Shown one piece after another: positions 34,039-44,764 of a DNA stretch of 64,000 bases. The stretch comes from Nocardioidaceae bacterium (GTDB taxonomy: Bacteria > Actinomycetota > Actinomycetes > Propionibacteriales > Nocardioidaceae). The notes below the pieces were generated by a model. It was given only the letters and a program-made list of their open reading frames with translations. It searched no databases and was not told the origin of the DNA. A program made the translations under genes and the position numbers. The stretch is taken from NCBI GenBank assembly GCA_030447585.1, contig JAUJOO010000006.1, positions 1-64,000 on the forward strand, in the 5' to 3' direction. Numbering within the stretch: position 1 is the first letter of the stretch; every line of letters starts with the position of its first letter.

Positions 34039-34667
34039 AGCTGTTGGACCCAGTTGGCCAGCAGTTTGGTTCCCGCAGCCCCGGACTTTTCCGGATGGAA
34101 CTGAGTAGCCCACAGTGGGCCGTTCTCCACCGCCGCCACGAAAGGGTCGTGCTCGTGACGGCTCCACGAGACCAGTGGCGCTCGGGTGCGACCGTCGGTC
34201 ACCAGCTCCCAGCGTCTCACCGCGTACGAGTGCACGAAATAGAAGCGCTCGTTCTCGACGCCCTCGAACATGCGGGACCCGGTCGGTGTCTCAACGGTGT
34301 TCCATCCGATGTGTGGCAGCGTAGACGCCGAGAGCCCCTCCACCCTGCCGGGCCACTCGCCGCACCCGGAGGACGCCACCCCGTGCTCCACCCCGTGCTC
34401 GAAAAGCACCTGGTGCCCGACACAGATACCCAGGACGGGCCGCCCCCCAGACAGCCTGCGGCCGATGAGCTCAGGTCCGCGCCGAGCCCGGAGCCCCTCC
34501 ATGCAGGCGGCGAAAGCCCCCACACCGGGGACGACGAGCCCAGCGGCGTCCAAGGAGGTGTCGTAGTCGGAGGTCACCTCGACGAGGGCGCCCGCGTGTG
34601 TCAGCGCCCGCTCGGCCGAGCGAAGATTTCCCGAGCCATAGTCGAACAACACCACACGAGGGGTCAC
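34035..34667 (-). CDS. hisH: Imidazole glycerol phosphate synthase glutaminase subunit
   Basis: 210 residues, a class I glutamine amidotransferase that supplies ammonia to His[19 protein letters not shown] is the N-terminus, [14 protein letters not shown] the oxyanion region, [13 protein letters not shown] the nucleophile Cys, and [11 protein letters not shown] the His and Glu of the triad. The GTG at 34667 overlaps the hisB stop (GTGA). The longer open frame to 34952 is antisense-like sequence over hisB and is rejected. Confidence 0.96.
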   Translation of the reverse strand: MTPRVVLFDYGSGNLRSAERALTHAGALVEVTSDYDTSLDAAGLVVPGVGAFAACMEGLRARRGPELIGRRLSGGRPVLGICVGHQVLFEHGVEHGVASSGCGEWPGRVEGLSASTLPHIGWNTVETPTGSRMFEGVENERFYFVHSYAVRRWELVTDGRTRAPLVSWSRHEHDPFVAAVENGPLWATQFHPEKSGAAGTKLLANWVQQL

Positions 34668-35266
34668 AGGCTGCCCTTGGTGCTGGGCACCGCCGTCTCC
34701 CGCGGATCGAGCTCGATGGCGCCACGCAGGGCTCGCGCCAGCGCCTTGAACTGCGCCTCGACCAGATGGTGCGGGTCTCGACCGGACAGCACCCGCACGT
34801 GCACAGCGATCACCGCGTGCGACGCAAGGGACTCCAGCACGTGCCGAGTCAACGACCCGGAGTACGCCGGTGTGCCGATGGCGGCATACGCCTGCGCGTC
34901 GGGCTCGCCCACGTGGACACAGTAGGGCCGGCCGGAGACGTCCACCGCGCACTGCACAAGCGCCTCGTCGAGGGGGACCAGGGAATCCCCGAACCGTCGG
35001 ATCCCCACCTTGTCACCGAGCGCCTCCCGCAGCGCGCGTCCGAGGGTGATCGCCACGTCCTCGACGCTGTGATGGGCGTCGACCTCGACGTCGCCGGCCG
35101 CCTGTACGGTGAGGTCGATCAGGGAGTGCCTGGCCAACGCCGTCAGCATGTGGTCGAAGAACGGCACCCCGGTGGCGACGTCGGCACGACCGGACCCGTC
35201 GAGGTCAACCTCGACCACCACCTTGGACTCCGACGTCCTGCGCTCAATCCTCGCCGTACGAGGCAT
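34664..35266 (-). CDS. hisB: Imidazoleglycerol-phosphate dehydratase
   Basis: 200 residues, monofunctional (no phosphatase domain). It removes water from imidazole glycerol phosphate using two manganese ions. The metal-binding repeats are [17 protein letters not shown] and [20 protein letters not shown] in the first half, and [17 protein letters not shown] and [17 protein letters not shown] in the second. It overlaps hisC by 23 nt and hisH by 4 nt. Confidence 0.97.
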   Translation of the reverse strand: MPRTARIERRTSESKVVVEVDLDGSGRADVATGVPFFDHMLTALARHSLIDLTVQAAGDVEVDAHHSVEDVAITLGRALREALGDKVGIRRFGDSLVPLDEALVQCAVDVSGRPYCVHVGEPDAQAYAAIGTPAYSGSLTRHVLESLASHAVIAVHVRVLSGRDPHHLVEAQFKALARALRGAIELDPRETAVPSTKGSL

Positions 35267-36356
35267 CAGCGGTCTCCTCCTGCAACACGTCGACGAGTGC
35301 GTCTCGGAACACCATCATCTCCTGTGGGGTGCCGATGGAGACACGCAACCACCCATCGGGACCGGTTTCACGGACAAGCACCCCTCGGTCGAGCAGGTGC
35401 TGCCATACCAGGTGACGGTCTGCGAATACCCCGAACAGCACGAAGTTGGCATCGGAGTCGGGAACGTGCAGCCCGGACTCGCGCAGCCATTCGGTGGTCT
35501 TGTCCCGCTCGGATCGCAGCTTGTCAACGCGGCTCATCATCTCGTCGCGGTAGGCCAGTGCCACCCGGGCAACAGCCTGCGTGACGCTGGACAGGTGGTA
35601 GGGCAGGCGCACGACGCGCAGCGCGTCGACAAACTCTGCGCTGGCGGCAAGGTAGCCGACGCGCGCGCCGGCCAGAGCGAACGCCTTGGACATCGTCCTG
35701 GTCACCGCAAGGTGGTGGCAGTCGGCGAGCAGGCTCAACGCGGACGGTGTGCCGGCCCGGCGGAACTCGGCGTAGGCCTCGTCCACGACAACGATGCCGG
35801 GCGCCGCGTCGCAGATCATCTGAATCGTCTGGAGCCCAACCGCCGTACCTGTCGGGTTGTTCGGTGAGGCGACGACGACGATGCCCGGCTGGTGCTGGTC
35901 GATGGCAGCCAGGGCGGCGTCGATATCCACCGTGAAGTCAGCCTTGCGCCCGACATCGACGTAGTGCGTCACCGTGGTGCGCGCGTACTCGGAGTACATC
36001 GAGTAGGTCGGCCCGAACGTCAGCATGCTTCGGCCTGGCCCGCCGAACGCGTGCAACACCTGTTGCATGACCTCGTTCGACCCGTTGGCCGCCCATACAT
36101 GCTCAGTCGAAAGGCCATGCCCGAGGTAAGCCGCTAGGTCGGTGCGGAGCCCGAGCGCGTCCCGGTCGGGATAGCGGTTCAGCGAGCCGGCCGCGGTGAA
36201 CGTCGCCTCAGAGATCGCCCGCGCCACCTGCCTGGACGGGGGGTAGGGGTTCTCGTTGACGTTGAGGCGGACGGGCACATCCAGCTGTGGCGCACCGTAG
36301 GGCTGCACGTCTTTCAGCTCTGGGCGAAGCGGGAGCACCTGGTCGGCCGCCCTCAT
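35244..36356 (-). CDS. hisC: Histidinol-phosphate aminotransferase
   Basis: 370 residues, a PLP fold-type I enzyme. [20 protein letters not shown] and [20 protein letters not shown] are the N-terminal substrate region, [20 protein letters not shown] follows, [14 protein letters not shown] and [17 protein letters not shown] carry cofactor-binding Asn, Asp and Tyr, and [19 protein letters not shown] holds the Schiff-base Lys. It overlaps hisD by 4 nt. Confidence 0.96.
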   Translation of the reverse strand: MRAADQVLPLRPELKDVQPYGAPQLDVPVRLNVNENPYPPSRQVARAISEATFTAAGSLNRYPDRDALGLRTDLAAYLGHGLSTEHVWAANGSNEVMQQVLHAFGGPGRSMLTFGPTYSMYSEYARTTVTHYVDVGRKADFTVDIDAALAAIDQHQPGIVVVASPNNPTGTAVGLQTIQMICDAAPGIVVVDEAYAEFRRAGTPSALSLLADCHHLAVTRTMSKAFALAGARVGYLAASAEFVDALRVVRLPYHLSSVTQAVARVALAYRDEMMSRVDKLRSERDKTTEWLRESGLHVPDSDANFVLFGVFADRHLVWQHLLDRGVLVRETGPDGWLRVSIGTPQEMMVFRDALVDVLQEETADASYGED

Positions 36357-37672
36357 CGGTCCAGCCGTGCCCGCACGGCATCGCCGTGCGCCGGCAGATC
36401 CTCCGCCTCCGACAGGGTGAGCACGTGCCCTGCCACCGCACCGAGAGCATCCCGGGAGTAGTCCACGACCTGCACGGTCCGCAGAAAGCTGCGCACGGAC
36501 AGCCCCGACGCGTGGCAGGCACAGCCAGCGGTCGGCAGCACGTGGTTGGAACCGGCGCAGTAGTCGCCGAGTGACACCGGGGCGAAGGGGCCGACGAACA
36601 CGGCCCCGGCGTTGCGGATGCGCATGGCGCGGACAGCCGCGTCGACGGTGTGGATCTCTAGGTGTTCGGGCGCGTAGGCGTTGACAACATCCTCTCCCTG
36701 GTCCAGGTCGTCGACGAGCACGATCGCCGACTGAGACCCGTCCAGCGAAGCAGTGACTCGCTCGACGTGCTTGGTCGAGAGGACCTGCCTGTCCAGCTCT
36801 GCCTTGACCGCATCCGCCAGCGCCAGCGAGTCCGTCACCAGGACCGCCGCTGCCAGTACGTCATGCTCCGCCTGGCTGATCAGGTCGCCGGCGACGAAGG
36901 CAGGGTCGGCACTGTCGTCGGCAAGGATGGCGATCTCGGTCGGGCCGGCCTCTGCGTCGATGCCGACGACTCCGCGCAGCAGCCGTTTGGCCGCCACGCC
37001 GTAGATGTTCGCCGGTCCTGTCACGAGGTCGACGGGGTCGCAGTCGCCGTCCTCGTGCCGGTACCCATAGGCGAACATCGCCACAGCACCTGCGCCCCCG
37101 GCGGCGTACACCTCGTCAACTCCAAGCAGTGCGCACGCCGCCAGCACCAGCGGGTGTGGCAGCCCCGCGTGGTCACGCTGCGCCGGGCTCGCCAGCGCCA
37201 GGGAGCGGACTCCTGCGACCTGTGCCGGTACGACGTTCATGAGCACCGATGAGATCAGCGGCGCCTTGGCGGCGGGAACGTACAGCCCCACCCGGTCGAC
37301 GGGCACGTGGCGTTGGGTGACCGTTGCACCGGGCGAGATCTCGGTGACGGTCTGCGTTGGCAGCTCCTCCTCGCTCGTCCGTCGTAACCGGCTGATCGCC
37401 TCCTCGAGGCTGCACCGCAGATCGGGGTCGAGCTGGAGCAGGGCTGAGCGCAGTGCCTGTGCCGGCACGCGGATCCGCTCGACCGTGACGCCGTCGTACG
37501 ACGCCGCCTGACGGACCAGCTCGACGTGCCCCTGCTCGCGAACCGCCTCACAGATCGGTCGCACCTGCTCCATGGCGGCGGCAACGTCAAAGTCGGCGCG
37601 CGGCAGCAATGGCGCGTATTCGACGCGGGCTCTGTCGGCGCCGAGTTCGCGCACATCGATCTGGCGGATCAT
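36353..37672 (-). CDS. hisD: Histidinol dehydrogenase
   Basis: 439 residues, the zinc enzyme for the last two steps of histidine synthesis. [57 protein letters not shown] and [19 protein letters not shown] with DLISQAEHD are the family blocks. [10 protein letters not shown] and [12 protein letters not shown] complete the active site. ATG at 37672. First gene of the leftward his-trp-lgt unit. The 101 nt between it and the divergent LON-N gene must hold both promoters. I see no attenuator hairpin there. Confidence 0.97.
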   Translation of the reverse strand: MIRQIDVRELGADRARVEYAPLLPRADFDVAAAMEQVRPICEAVREQGHVELVRQAASYDGVTVERIRVPAQALRSALLQLDPDLRCSLEEAISRLRRTSEEELPTQTVTEISPGATVTQRHVPVDRVGLYVPAAKAPLISSVLMNVVPAQVAGVRSLALASPAQRDHAGLPHPLVLAACALLGVDEVYAAGGAGAVAMFAYGYRHEDGDCDPVDLVTGPANIYGVAAKRLLRGVVGIDAEAGPTEIAILADDSADPAFVAGDLISQAEHDVLAAAVLVTDSLALADAVKAELDRQVLSTKHVERVTASLDGSQSAIVLVDDLDQGEDVVNAYAPEHLEIHTVDAAVRAMRIRNAGAVFVGPFAPVSLGDYCAGSNHVLPTAGCACHASGLSVRSFLRTVQVVDYSRDALGAVAGHVLTLSEAEDLPAHGDAVRARLDR

Positions 37673-37773
37673 GGATAGCAGTCTAGGAGCGCGACCCACA
37701 CCGCGACCGAGCCGCCTCACTCACGCGTCACCTCGCTCACTTGCCGGCGTCGCGTCGATGTTAGGTTCGCAGC

Positions 37774-38454
37774 GTGAGTGAGCCGCTGCCGCTCTTTCCC
37801 CTGAACACGGTGCTGTTCCCGGGGATCGTGATGCCACTGCACATCTTCGAGGACCGCTACCGGCTGCTCGTGCGTGACCTGATAGCGCTTCCGCCGGACG
37901 AGGCGAGAGAGTTCGGCGTGGTGGCGATCAAGGTCGGCTTCGAGGTGGGTGCGCACGGCGTGCACACGATCCAGCGCACCGGCTGCGCCGCTCTCGTCAC
38001 GGAGGTGACGGCGAACCGCGACGGCACGTTCGAGATCATCGTGATAGGGCGGCGCCGCTTCCATGTCGAGAACCTCGACCGCTCACAGGAGTATCTGCGA
38101 GCAGACGTCGAGTGGCTGTCCGACACAGCCGGTGGAGGCTCGTCCTCGGCCGCGACACGAGCCGCGGACACCGCCCGTTCGCTTTTCGATGCCTATCGTC
38201 GTACCGTCGCGGAGCTGACCGGGGAGGACGTGCTCGAAGGTGACGCTCCGACAGACCCGGTAGACCTCTCCTACACGTTGGCGGCTGCCCTCGTCATGAC
38301 GTTGGCGGACCGTCAGGCGATGCTCGAGTCGCCGGACGTGGTCAGCAGGCTACGGCTCGGGACCCGCTTCATGCGCTCCGAGATCCGCGCCATGGCCGCC
38401 GTCGCATCGCTGCCGGCGGCGTCCATCGCGCGGACCCGGTGGTCGCCGAACTGA
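37774..38454 (+). CDS. LON peptidase substrate-binding-domain protein
   Basis: 226 residues. LPLFPLNTVLFPGIVMPLHI and FEDRYRLLVRDLI are the hallmark of the Lon N-terminal domain. No ATPase or protease domain follows, so this is a stand-alone domain protein. The middle and C-terminus (DLSYTLAAALVMTLADRQAM) form the helical second half. GTG start with no strong ribosome-binding site. It is divergent from hisD and converges on the DUF3352 gene with a 9-nt gap. The function of stand-alone forms is unknown. Confidence 0.9.
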   Translation: MSEPLPLFPLNTVLFPGIVMPLHIFEDRYRLLVRDLIALPPDEAREFGVVAIKVGFEVGAHGVHTIQRTGCAALVTEVTANRDGTFEIIVIGRRRFHVENLDRSQEYLRADVEWLSDTAGGGSSSAATRAADTARSLFDAYRRTVAELTGEDVLEGDAPTDPVDLSYTLAAALVMTLADRQAMLESPDVVSRLRLGTRFMRSEIRAMAAVASLPAASIARTRWSPN

Positions 38455-38463
38455 GCTGTCTTG

Positions 38464-40358
38464 CTAGTCGTTGACCGACAGTCGCACCTGGGTCACCGCG
38501 TAGTCGCCTTCGACCCCCGCGGTGATCCCGAACGCCTGGATCGGCGTGATGTTCTCGATCACCTCGGGGGGAGTGCCGTCATCTTCCAGCGCCTGCACGA
38601 CCTGCTCCTCGACGGAGTCGAAGTTGAAGAACATGACGAACTCCTGGCTCGCGGCGTCTTCGGTGACCGACTGGAAGGCCGCACTGTCGCCGAGAGTTCC
38701 GTCCTCCGACATCTTGTTCGCGTAGTCGTCGTTCGTGGCGACGACGATCCCGTCGTCAAGGTCCTTCCTCACGAGCGGCAGCTCTGCGCCGGTCTCCTCC
38801 TGGACGAGTGATATGACCTTGTCGTAGACGGCGTTCAGCTCGGCCGGATCGTTGGTGAGGCGCATCCCTATATTGAGCAGGCTAGGGTCGTCCAGCCCCT
38901 CGGGGGTAAGCCCCTCCGCGTCCATCGCCAACATGATGTTGTCACCGAGGACGGTCGCCAGGTCTTCGGGCAGGCTCAGACCCGTCTCGGCCTCGAACTG
39001 GGCGATCTGTGACTCGAAGTCGACGCCTTGGCTCTTGCCGGCGTCGATGAGCTGCTGCCAGCCTTCGTCGATCCGCGCCTCGCCGCCGCTCTGCGACGCG
39101 GCAAACGCCGTGCTCTCGGGGAGGTCGACGATCTTGTTGTCGCCAGCCTCGATGTCGGTCTGGTCGCCGAAGACGCTCGCCACCACCTCGACGCTGTCGC
39201 TCTCGAAGCGGAATGTTGCCGACGCACGCTGGTAGGAGTTGAGGAGGAAGTCCAGGTCACCAGTCGCGAACTGGGGCGGGGCGAAGAGCCGAACCGAGTC
39301 CTTGATGTCGACCCACATGGTGGCGAACCCCAACCCGCCAAGCGAGTCGAGGTCTGACTTGAAGTTGTCGTCGTCGGCCAGCGAGCCCTCGGCCACGCTG
39401 TCGGCGTACTCGTCCGCCAAAGACTGGGTCTCAGCGACCAGCGCGTAGTCGCCGCTGAACGCGACCCCGGAGTCGCTGTTCCCCTCGTCACACGCGGCCA
39501 GTTTCTCCAGCCCATCCTTGGCGGCACCCTCGTCAGTGACCTCCAGGGCGAACAACGGCTCTGGCTCCTCGGCCCCTTCCTCGCTGGATGGCATGCCAGC
39601 GACGGCGAACTTGTATCCCAGCCAGGGTTTGATGTCCTCGTCGAAGCTGAGCTCACAGCCACCCTCCTCCGTCGCCTCTTCGAACAAGGACTCGCGAACG
39701 TCCGACTCGGCGTCCGTGACGTCCACATTCTCCTTGAAGGCCGGGAAGTGGTTGAGGAACTGCACCGCCCGCACCTTCTGCTCGGCGGAGGGGTCGAGGT
39801 CGACACCGATGTAGAACAACGCTTCGGCGGGCACAGCCTCGGCGGCCGCCGGATCGGAGCTGAACGTGTTGAACGGGTCGAGCTTGTAGACCGCGAACGC
39901 GCCTCCGGCGAGCAACACGGCCACCACGAGACCGATGATCAACGCCTTGGCGCCGTGACCTTTCGCCGGCCGCTGCTGGTATGACGGCTCGCCCGAGCCG
40001 TAGCCACCGGGACCGTACTGACCCGGACCGCCGGACCACCCGGACCGTACTGACCCGGACCACCCGGACCGTACTGACCCGGACCACCCGGACCGTACCC
40101 GGACCACCCGGACCGTACTGACCCGGACCACCCGGACCGTACTGACCCGGACCACCGGGACCACCTGACCCGGACCATACGGACCAGTACTGACCGGACC
40201 GCCGGACCGTACTGACCCGGACCACCCGGACCGTGACCCTGACCCCGGACCACCTGGACCGTACTGACCGTACTGACCCGGACCATACGGGCCAGGGCCT
40301 CCCGGACCGGGACCTGCTGGCCCGTAGCCACCGCCGGAGGAGGAGTGTGATCGGACAT
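38464..40358 (-). CDS. DUF3352-type membrane protein with Gly/Pro/Tyr repeat, frame broken in the repeat
   Basis: The conserved part starts at about 40030 with GPGGYGSGEPSYQQR, then a membrane helix (LIIGLVVAVLLAGGAFAVYK) and about 500 residues outside the membrane (PAEALFYIGVDLDPSAEQK, then FLNHFPAFKENVDVTDAES), typical of DUF3352. The likely start is the ATG at 40358 (MSDHTPPPA), but the frame there does not join the rest. The N-terminal part should be a G-P-G-G-P-G-Q-Y-type tail, and several frame changes occur inside its repeat DNA. Function unknown. An in-frame alternative starting at 40164 lacks a sensible N-terminus. Confidence 0.75.
40010..40320. repeat. 24-bp-type tandem repeat encoding Gly-Pro-Gly-Gln-Tyr units
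   Basis: The plus strand repeats GTACTGACCCGGACCACCCG with four more bases (minus strand G-P-G-G-P-G-Q-Y) about eight to ten times, with shortened and interrupted copies. Copy lengths that are not multiples of three explain the loss of frame in this part of the DUF3352 gene. Replication slippage, or assembly trouble, is likely here. Confidence 0.85.
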
Positions 40359-40396
40359 GCTGTGGACCCCTAGGTCAGGAAACGTCAGAGTTGAGG

Positions 40397-40987
40397 TTAC
40401 TCCACGCGAGGCGACGGCGAGCCAATCGGACGTTTCGGCCACCCGGATACGCCGGCCAAGGCGCCGATCATTCCGCCCACCGGCCAGCCGAGGTAGGCGG
40501 TCATCGTGTCGAGCTCGACGCCGAAAGTTATGATGTCGCCCACCTCGGCCGCCTTGAACTGGGCCTCTGGATCCGCATCGAACAGACGGTGGCCGAACCA
40601 GTGCGTGAGCAGGCTGCCCACGACACTCATCACAAGAATGGCGAGAACCGTCACGACACCGTGCCGGTAACCTCGCCAAGCCACCACCAGCCCCGAGACA
40701 ATCCCGAACGCCAGTGTGACGACGATGAACCAAAGGGTTATTCCGGCCGCCCTGTCGTAGTAGGACGGGTCGAAGGCAAGCCCGTCGGCAGTCACCTTTG
40801 CCGTCGGTGGGTGAGCGACCGCGACCCAGACCCAGCCGGCGGCCAGCGCGAGCAGGGCGCCGGCGACAGCGCATGCCACCACCAAGACGATCTTCGCCGC
40901 TACCGAGCTTGTCTGCGGCTCAGGCGCAGGTGGGTACGCCGCACCAGGCCACGGCGTCAGAGCATCAGGCACCCCGGGGAAGGTCAC
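40397..40987 (-). CDS. DUF2567-like membrane protein
   Basis: 196 residues with about four hydrophobic segments: IVLVVACAVAGALLALAAGW, LWFIVVTLAFGIVSGLVVAW, VVTVLAILVMSVVGSLLTHW and GWPVGGMIGALAGVSGW. HPPTAKVTADGLAFDPSYYD between the first two is the part that resembles DUF2567 proteins. The assignment is from memory of the pattern and is moderate. GTG start at 40987. Function unknown. It lies between dnaE and the DUF3352 gene on the same strand. Confidence 0.7.
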   Translation of the reverse strand: MTFPGVPDALTPWPGAAYPPAPEPQTSSVAAKIVLVVACAVAGALLALAAGWVWVAVAHPPTAKVTADGLAFDPSYYDRAAGITLWFIVVTLAFGIVSGLVVAWRGYRHGVVTVLAILVMSVVGSLLTHWFGHRLFDADPEAQFKAAEVGDIITFGVELDTMTAYLGWPVGGMIGALAGVSGWPKRPIGSPSPRVE

Positions 40988-41020
40988 CGGTTGATCCTAC
41001 GGGCGCGCAGGGCGGCGCTT

Positions 41021-41051
41021 CGCTGAGCCGTTGCACGACAACGGCTCAGCG
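41021..41051 (-). terminator. Perfect hairpin at the dnaE stop codon
   Basis: CGCTGAGCCGTTG (41021-41033) pairs perfectly with CAACGGCTCAGCG (41039-41051) around the loop CACGA, a 13-bp stem. The dnaE stop lies inside the right arm. There is no T tract. It probably ends or stabilises the dnaE transcript. Confidence 0.7.
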
Positions 41052-44000
41052 ACCCGAGAGGCAGGCCGGTCCCAGCAGCGCCTTGAGGTCCGCCATCAGC
41101 GCGGCGGACGGGTTGACGCGCAGCCCCTGGTCCAGCCGCATCAGCATGGTGCGCCCGGCCGACTGCAGCTGTAGGTGGACCTCGGCGACTCCCGGATGGG
41201 TGGAAAGCACATCCTTGAGCTGGTCGACTACCGGCGGCGTGACCCGCACCGCGGGCAGGGAGATCACGATCGGTCCGGTCAGAGCGTTCCTGCTGAGGTC
41301 CGGCGCCGAGATCTCGACTGCCGTGAGCTGGAGCGCCTCGTCGCGACCACGGCCCACCTTGCCGACGATGGCGATGACTGAGTCCTCGATGAGCAGAGTC
41401 GAGGATGCCTGGTAGTGGCCAGGAAAGACGATCACCTCGACGGCGCCTTCGAGATCCTCGACGGTGACGACGGCGTACAGCTCTCCCCGCTTCGTCGTCT
41501 TGCGCACCACCGACGTGATGAGACCCGCAATGCTCACCAGGCTGCCGTCGGATCGGTCCTCGCCGGTGACGAGTGAGCCGATGGTGACGTCACTGATCTG
41601 CGCAAGCAGGTGCTCCAGACCGTTCAGGGGATGGTCGGAGACGTAGAGGCCGAGCATGTCGCGCTCGTAGGCGAGCAGGGACCGCTTGTCCCACTCCTGG
41701 AGGTCGGGGACGCGCAAGGACACCGCCGAGAATGCGTCGTCGTCCACGAGGTCGCCGAAAAGAGAGTCCTGCCCGATCGCCTCGTTGCGTTTCAGGTCCA
41801 GATACTGGTCAGCGGCGTCCTCGTGGATCGTGACGAGCCCGCGCCGGGTGTGACCAAGTGAGTCGAAGGCGCCTGCCTTGCACAGCGACTCGAGGACCCG
41901 CTTGTTGCAGACGGGCACCGGCACCTTGGCCATGAAGTCTGCGAAGTCCTTGAACCTTCCCGAGTCTTCTCGCGCGCCGATCAACCCGGCCACCACGTTG
42001 CTTCCGACGTTGCGGATGGCGGTCAGCCCGAAGCGGATATCGGTGCCGACGGGAGTGAAGTTGGCATCGGACTCGTTCACATCGGGTGGCAATACCTTGA
42101 TTCCCATCCGCCGGCACTCGTTGAGGTAGACCGCGGACTTGTCCTTGTCGTCGCGGACGCTGGTGAGCAGGGCAGCCATGTACTCGGCGGGGAAGTTGGC
42201 TTTGAGATAGCTCGTCCAGTACGACACCAGGCCATAGCCCGCAGTGTGGGACTTGTTGAACCCGTAGTCGCAGAACGGGAGAAGCGTGTCCCACAGCGCC
42301 TTGATCGCACCTTTCGAGAACCCGTTGGTGAGCATGCCGGCGGAGAACCGTTCGTACTCCATCTCGAGGACGTCGCGCTTCTTCTTGCCCATCGCGCGTC
42401 GAAGCAGATCCGCCTGGCCGAGCGAGTAGCCCGCGACCTGGCGTGCGATGGCCTGCACCTGCTCCTGGTAGACGATGAGGCCGTACGTCTCGTCGAGGAT
42501 GTCGGCAAGTGGTCCCGCCAGCTCGGCGTGGATCGGCGTCACCGGTTTGCGTCCGTTCTTGCGGTCGGCATAGTCGATATGGGCGTTCGCCGCCATCGGC
42601 CCGGGACGGTAGAGCGCAAGCACCGCCGAGATGTCTTCGAATGCCGTCGGCTTCATCCGCCGCAGCAGTGACCGCATCGGGCCGCCGTCGAGCTGGAACA
42701 CCCCGAGCGTGTCGCCGCGCGCGAGCAGAGCGTAGGCCTCGGGGTCGCTCAGGTCGCGGGCGTTGAGGTCGAGCTCGAGATCGCGGTTGCGTTTGATGTT
42801 GGCGAGCGAGTCGTCGATCACGGTCAGGTTGCGTAGCCCGAGGAAGTCCATCTTGAGCAGCCCGAGCGCCTCGCACGTCGGGTAGTCGAACTGCGTGATG
42901 ACGGCGCCGTCCTGCTCGCGCCGCATGATGGGAATGTTGTCGAGCAGTGGCTCGCTGGACATGATCATCGCGCAGGCATGGACCCCCCACTGGCGCTTGA
43001 GCCCCTCGAGGCCACGCGCCGTGTCGACGATCTTGCGCACCTCCTGGTCGCCGTCGTACAGGGCCCGGAACTCGCTCGCCTCCGCGTAGCGCTTGTGCGC
43101 AGGGTTGAAGATGTCGTTGACGGGGATGTCCTTGCCCATCACCGAAGCCGGCATGGCCTTGGTGATCCGCTCGCCCATCGCGAAGGGGTAGCCCAGCACC
43201 CGTGAGGAGTCCTTGACCGCTTGCTTCGCCTTGATCGTGCCGAACGTCACGACCTGCGCGACCCGGTCCTCGCCGTACCTCTCGTTGACGTACCGAATCA
43301 CCTCGCCGCGCCGGCGCTCGTCGAAGTCGATGTCGATGTCGGGCATCTCGAGACGCTCGGGATTAAGGAACCGTTCGAAGAGCAGGCCGTGGACCAGAGG
43401 GTCGAGCTCGGTGATGCCCATGGCGTAGGCAACCAGCGAACCGGTCGCTGAACCTCGCCCAGGGCCGACCCGGATGCCCTGCGACTTCGCCCAGCCGATG
43501 CAGTCGGCAGTAACGAGGAAGTAGCCCGGGAAGCCCATCTGCAAGATGACACCGACCTCGAAGTCAGCGCGCTCACGCACCGCAGCCGAGATCCCGTCGG
43601 GGAAACGGCGAGACAGCCCCCCCTCGACCTGTTTGACGAACCAGGTGTCTTCGGTCTCGCCGTCGGGAACCTGGAAGTGCGGCATCAGGTTGCGGCCCTC
43701 GGCGAACGTGGACTCGCAACGCTCGGCTATGAGCAAGGTGTTGTCGCACGCCTCGGGGAAGTCCCGCCACAGCTCGCGCATCTCGGCCGGAGACTTGAGG
43801 TAGTAGCCGTCGCCGTCGAGCTTGAACCGGTTAGCGTCGTTCATGGTCGACCCCGTCTGCACGCACCACAGGGCCTCGTTGCTCACCGAGTCCTCGCGCT
43901 TGGTGTAGTGCAGGTCGTTGGTGGCCACGAGCGGAAGGCTCAGCTCCCTGGCCAGCCGCAGCAGGTCGTCGCGGACGCGGCTCTCGATGCCGAGGCCGTG

Positions 44001-44570
44001 ATCCATCATCTCGACGAAGTAGCTGCCGGTGCCGAAGAGGTCGCGATACCACGAAGCCGACTCACGGGCCTCGTCGTACCTGCCGAGGCGAAGCAGTGTC
44101 TGGACCTCGCCCGACGGGCAGCCGGTGGTCGCGATGATGCCCGAGCTGTGCCGCTCGAGCAGTTCGCGGTCCATCCGCGGCTTGTAGAAATGGCCCTCGA
44201 GCGAGGCCAACGACGACAGCCTGAACAGGTTCTGCATACCCTGCGTGCTCTCAGCCAGCAAGGTGATGTGGGTGTAGGCGCCGCCGCCCGAGACGTCGTC
44301 CCCCCCACCGTTGCCCCACTGGACCCGGCGTCGCTCGAACCGGCTAGTCCCAGGGGTGAGGTAGGCCTCCACTCCGATGATCGGCTTGACTCCGCGGGCC
44401 CTCGCTGCCCGGTAGAACTCGAAGGCACCGAACATGTTGCCGTGGTCGGTGATGGCCAGCGCCGGCATCTCGAGCCGAGCCGTCTCGTCGAGAAGCTGGC
44501 CCACCCGTGCGGACCCGTCGAGCATCGAGTACTCGGTGTGCGCGTGCAGGTGGACGAACGACGAGGACAT
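41046..44570 (-). CDS. dnaE: DNA polymerase III alpha subunit
   Basis: 1174 residues, the replicative polymerase (DnaE1 type). The PHP domain begins FVHLHAHTEYSMLDGSARVG, with an intact metal-site pattern, which in actinobacterial DnaE1 can provide proofreading. The catalytic core has RVGPGRGSATGSLVAYAMGI and PDIDIDFDERRRGEVIRYV with the catalytic Asp residues, KQWGVHACAMIMSS-like sequence, and TCEALGLLKMDFLGLRNLTV. YGFNKSHTAGYGLVSY follows. The C-terminal part has an HhH region and an OB fold (LVSIAGLITSVVRKTTKRG). ATG at 44570. A 13-bp hairpin overlaps its stop. Confidence 0.98.
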   Translation of the reverse strand: MSSSFVHLHAHTEYSMLDGSARVGQLLDETARLEMPALAITDHGNMFGAFEFYRAARARGVKPIIGVEAYLTPGTSRFERRRVQWGNGGGDDVSGGGAYTHITLLAESTQGMQNLFRLSSLASLEGHFYKPRMDRELLERHSSGIIATTGCPSGEVQTLLRLGRYDEARESASWYRDLFGTGSYFVEMMDHGLGIESRVRDDLLRLARELSLPLVATNDLHYTKREDSVSNEALWCVQTGSTMNDANRFKLDGDGYYLKSPAEMRELWRDFPEACDNTLLIAERCESTFAEGRNLMPHFQVPDGETEDTWFVKQVEGGLSRRFPDGISAAVRERADFEVGVILQMGFPGYFLVTADCIGWAKSQGIRVGPGRGSATGSLVAYAMGITELDPLVHGLLFERFLNPERLEMPDIDIDFDERRRGEVIRYVNERYGEDRVAQVVTFGTIKAKQAVKDSSRVLGYPFAMGERITKAMPASVMGKDIPVNDIFNPAHKRYAEASEFRALYDGDQEVRKIVDTARGLEGLKRQWGVHACAMIMSSEPLLDNIPIMRREQDGAVITQFDYPTCEALGLLKMDFLGLRNLTVIDDSLANIKRNRDLELDLNARDLSDPEAYALLARGDTLGVFQLDGGPMRSLLRRMKPTAFEDISAVLALYRPGPMAANAHIDYADRKNGRKPVTPIHAELAGPLADILDETYGLIVYQEQVQAIARQVAGYSLGQADLLRRAMGKKKRDVLEMEYERFSAGMLTNGFSKGAIKALWDTLLPFCDYGFNKSHTAGYGLVSYWTSYLKANFPAEYMAALLTSVRDDKDKSAVYLNECRRMGIKVLPPDVNESDANFTPVGTDIRFGLTAIRNVGSNVVAGLIGAREDSGRFKDFADFMAKVPVPVCNKRVLESLCKAGAFDSLGHTRRGLVTIHEDAADQYLDLKRNEAIGQDSLFGDLVDDDAFSAVSLRVPDLQEWDKRSLLAYERDMLGLYVSDHPLNGLEHLLAQISDVTIGSLVTGEDRSDGSLVSIAGLITSVVRKTTKRGELYAVVTVEDLEGAVEVIVFPGHYQASSTLLIEDSVIAIVGKVGRGRDEALQLTAVEISAPDLSRNALTGPIVISLPAVRVTPPVVDQLKDVLSTHPGVAEVHLQLQSAGRTMLMRLDQGLRVNPSAALMADLKALLGPACLSGR

Positions 44571-44764
44571 CAGGGGGGCAGCCTCCTAGCCTGAGTCGGG
44601 ACCCTGGTATCCGGGCATGGCGAACACACCTGGATGGCGGCTTGCGGCCACCTGCTTGGGGAAGAGACCACAGCGTACTTTGCTCCACGATGGCTTTGCC
44701 GACCGACACTCGGGCGTGATGCGATTGCGTGCCGCGTACGCGTCAGCTGCGACAGCGCATAGTG

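Noticed and set aside
40010-40320. CRISPR-like or regulatory repeat array
   Set aside because: The repeats are contiguous, code for Gly/Pro/Tyr units and have no unique spacers.
39939-40874. 311-residue minus-strand frame as a separate gene
   Set aside because: It combines antisense-like sequence over the DUF2567-like gene with the wrong frame of the Gly/Pro/Tyr repeat. Only its MSDHTPPP start is useful, as the DUF3352 start.
41021-41051. Replication-related or operator palindrome
   Set aside because: The stem overlaps the dnaE stop codon and fits a transcript end. No other copies were noticed.
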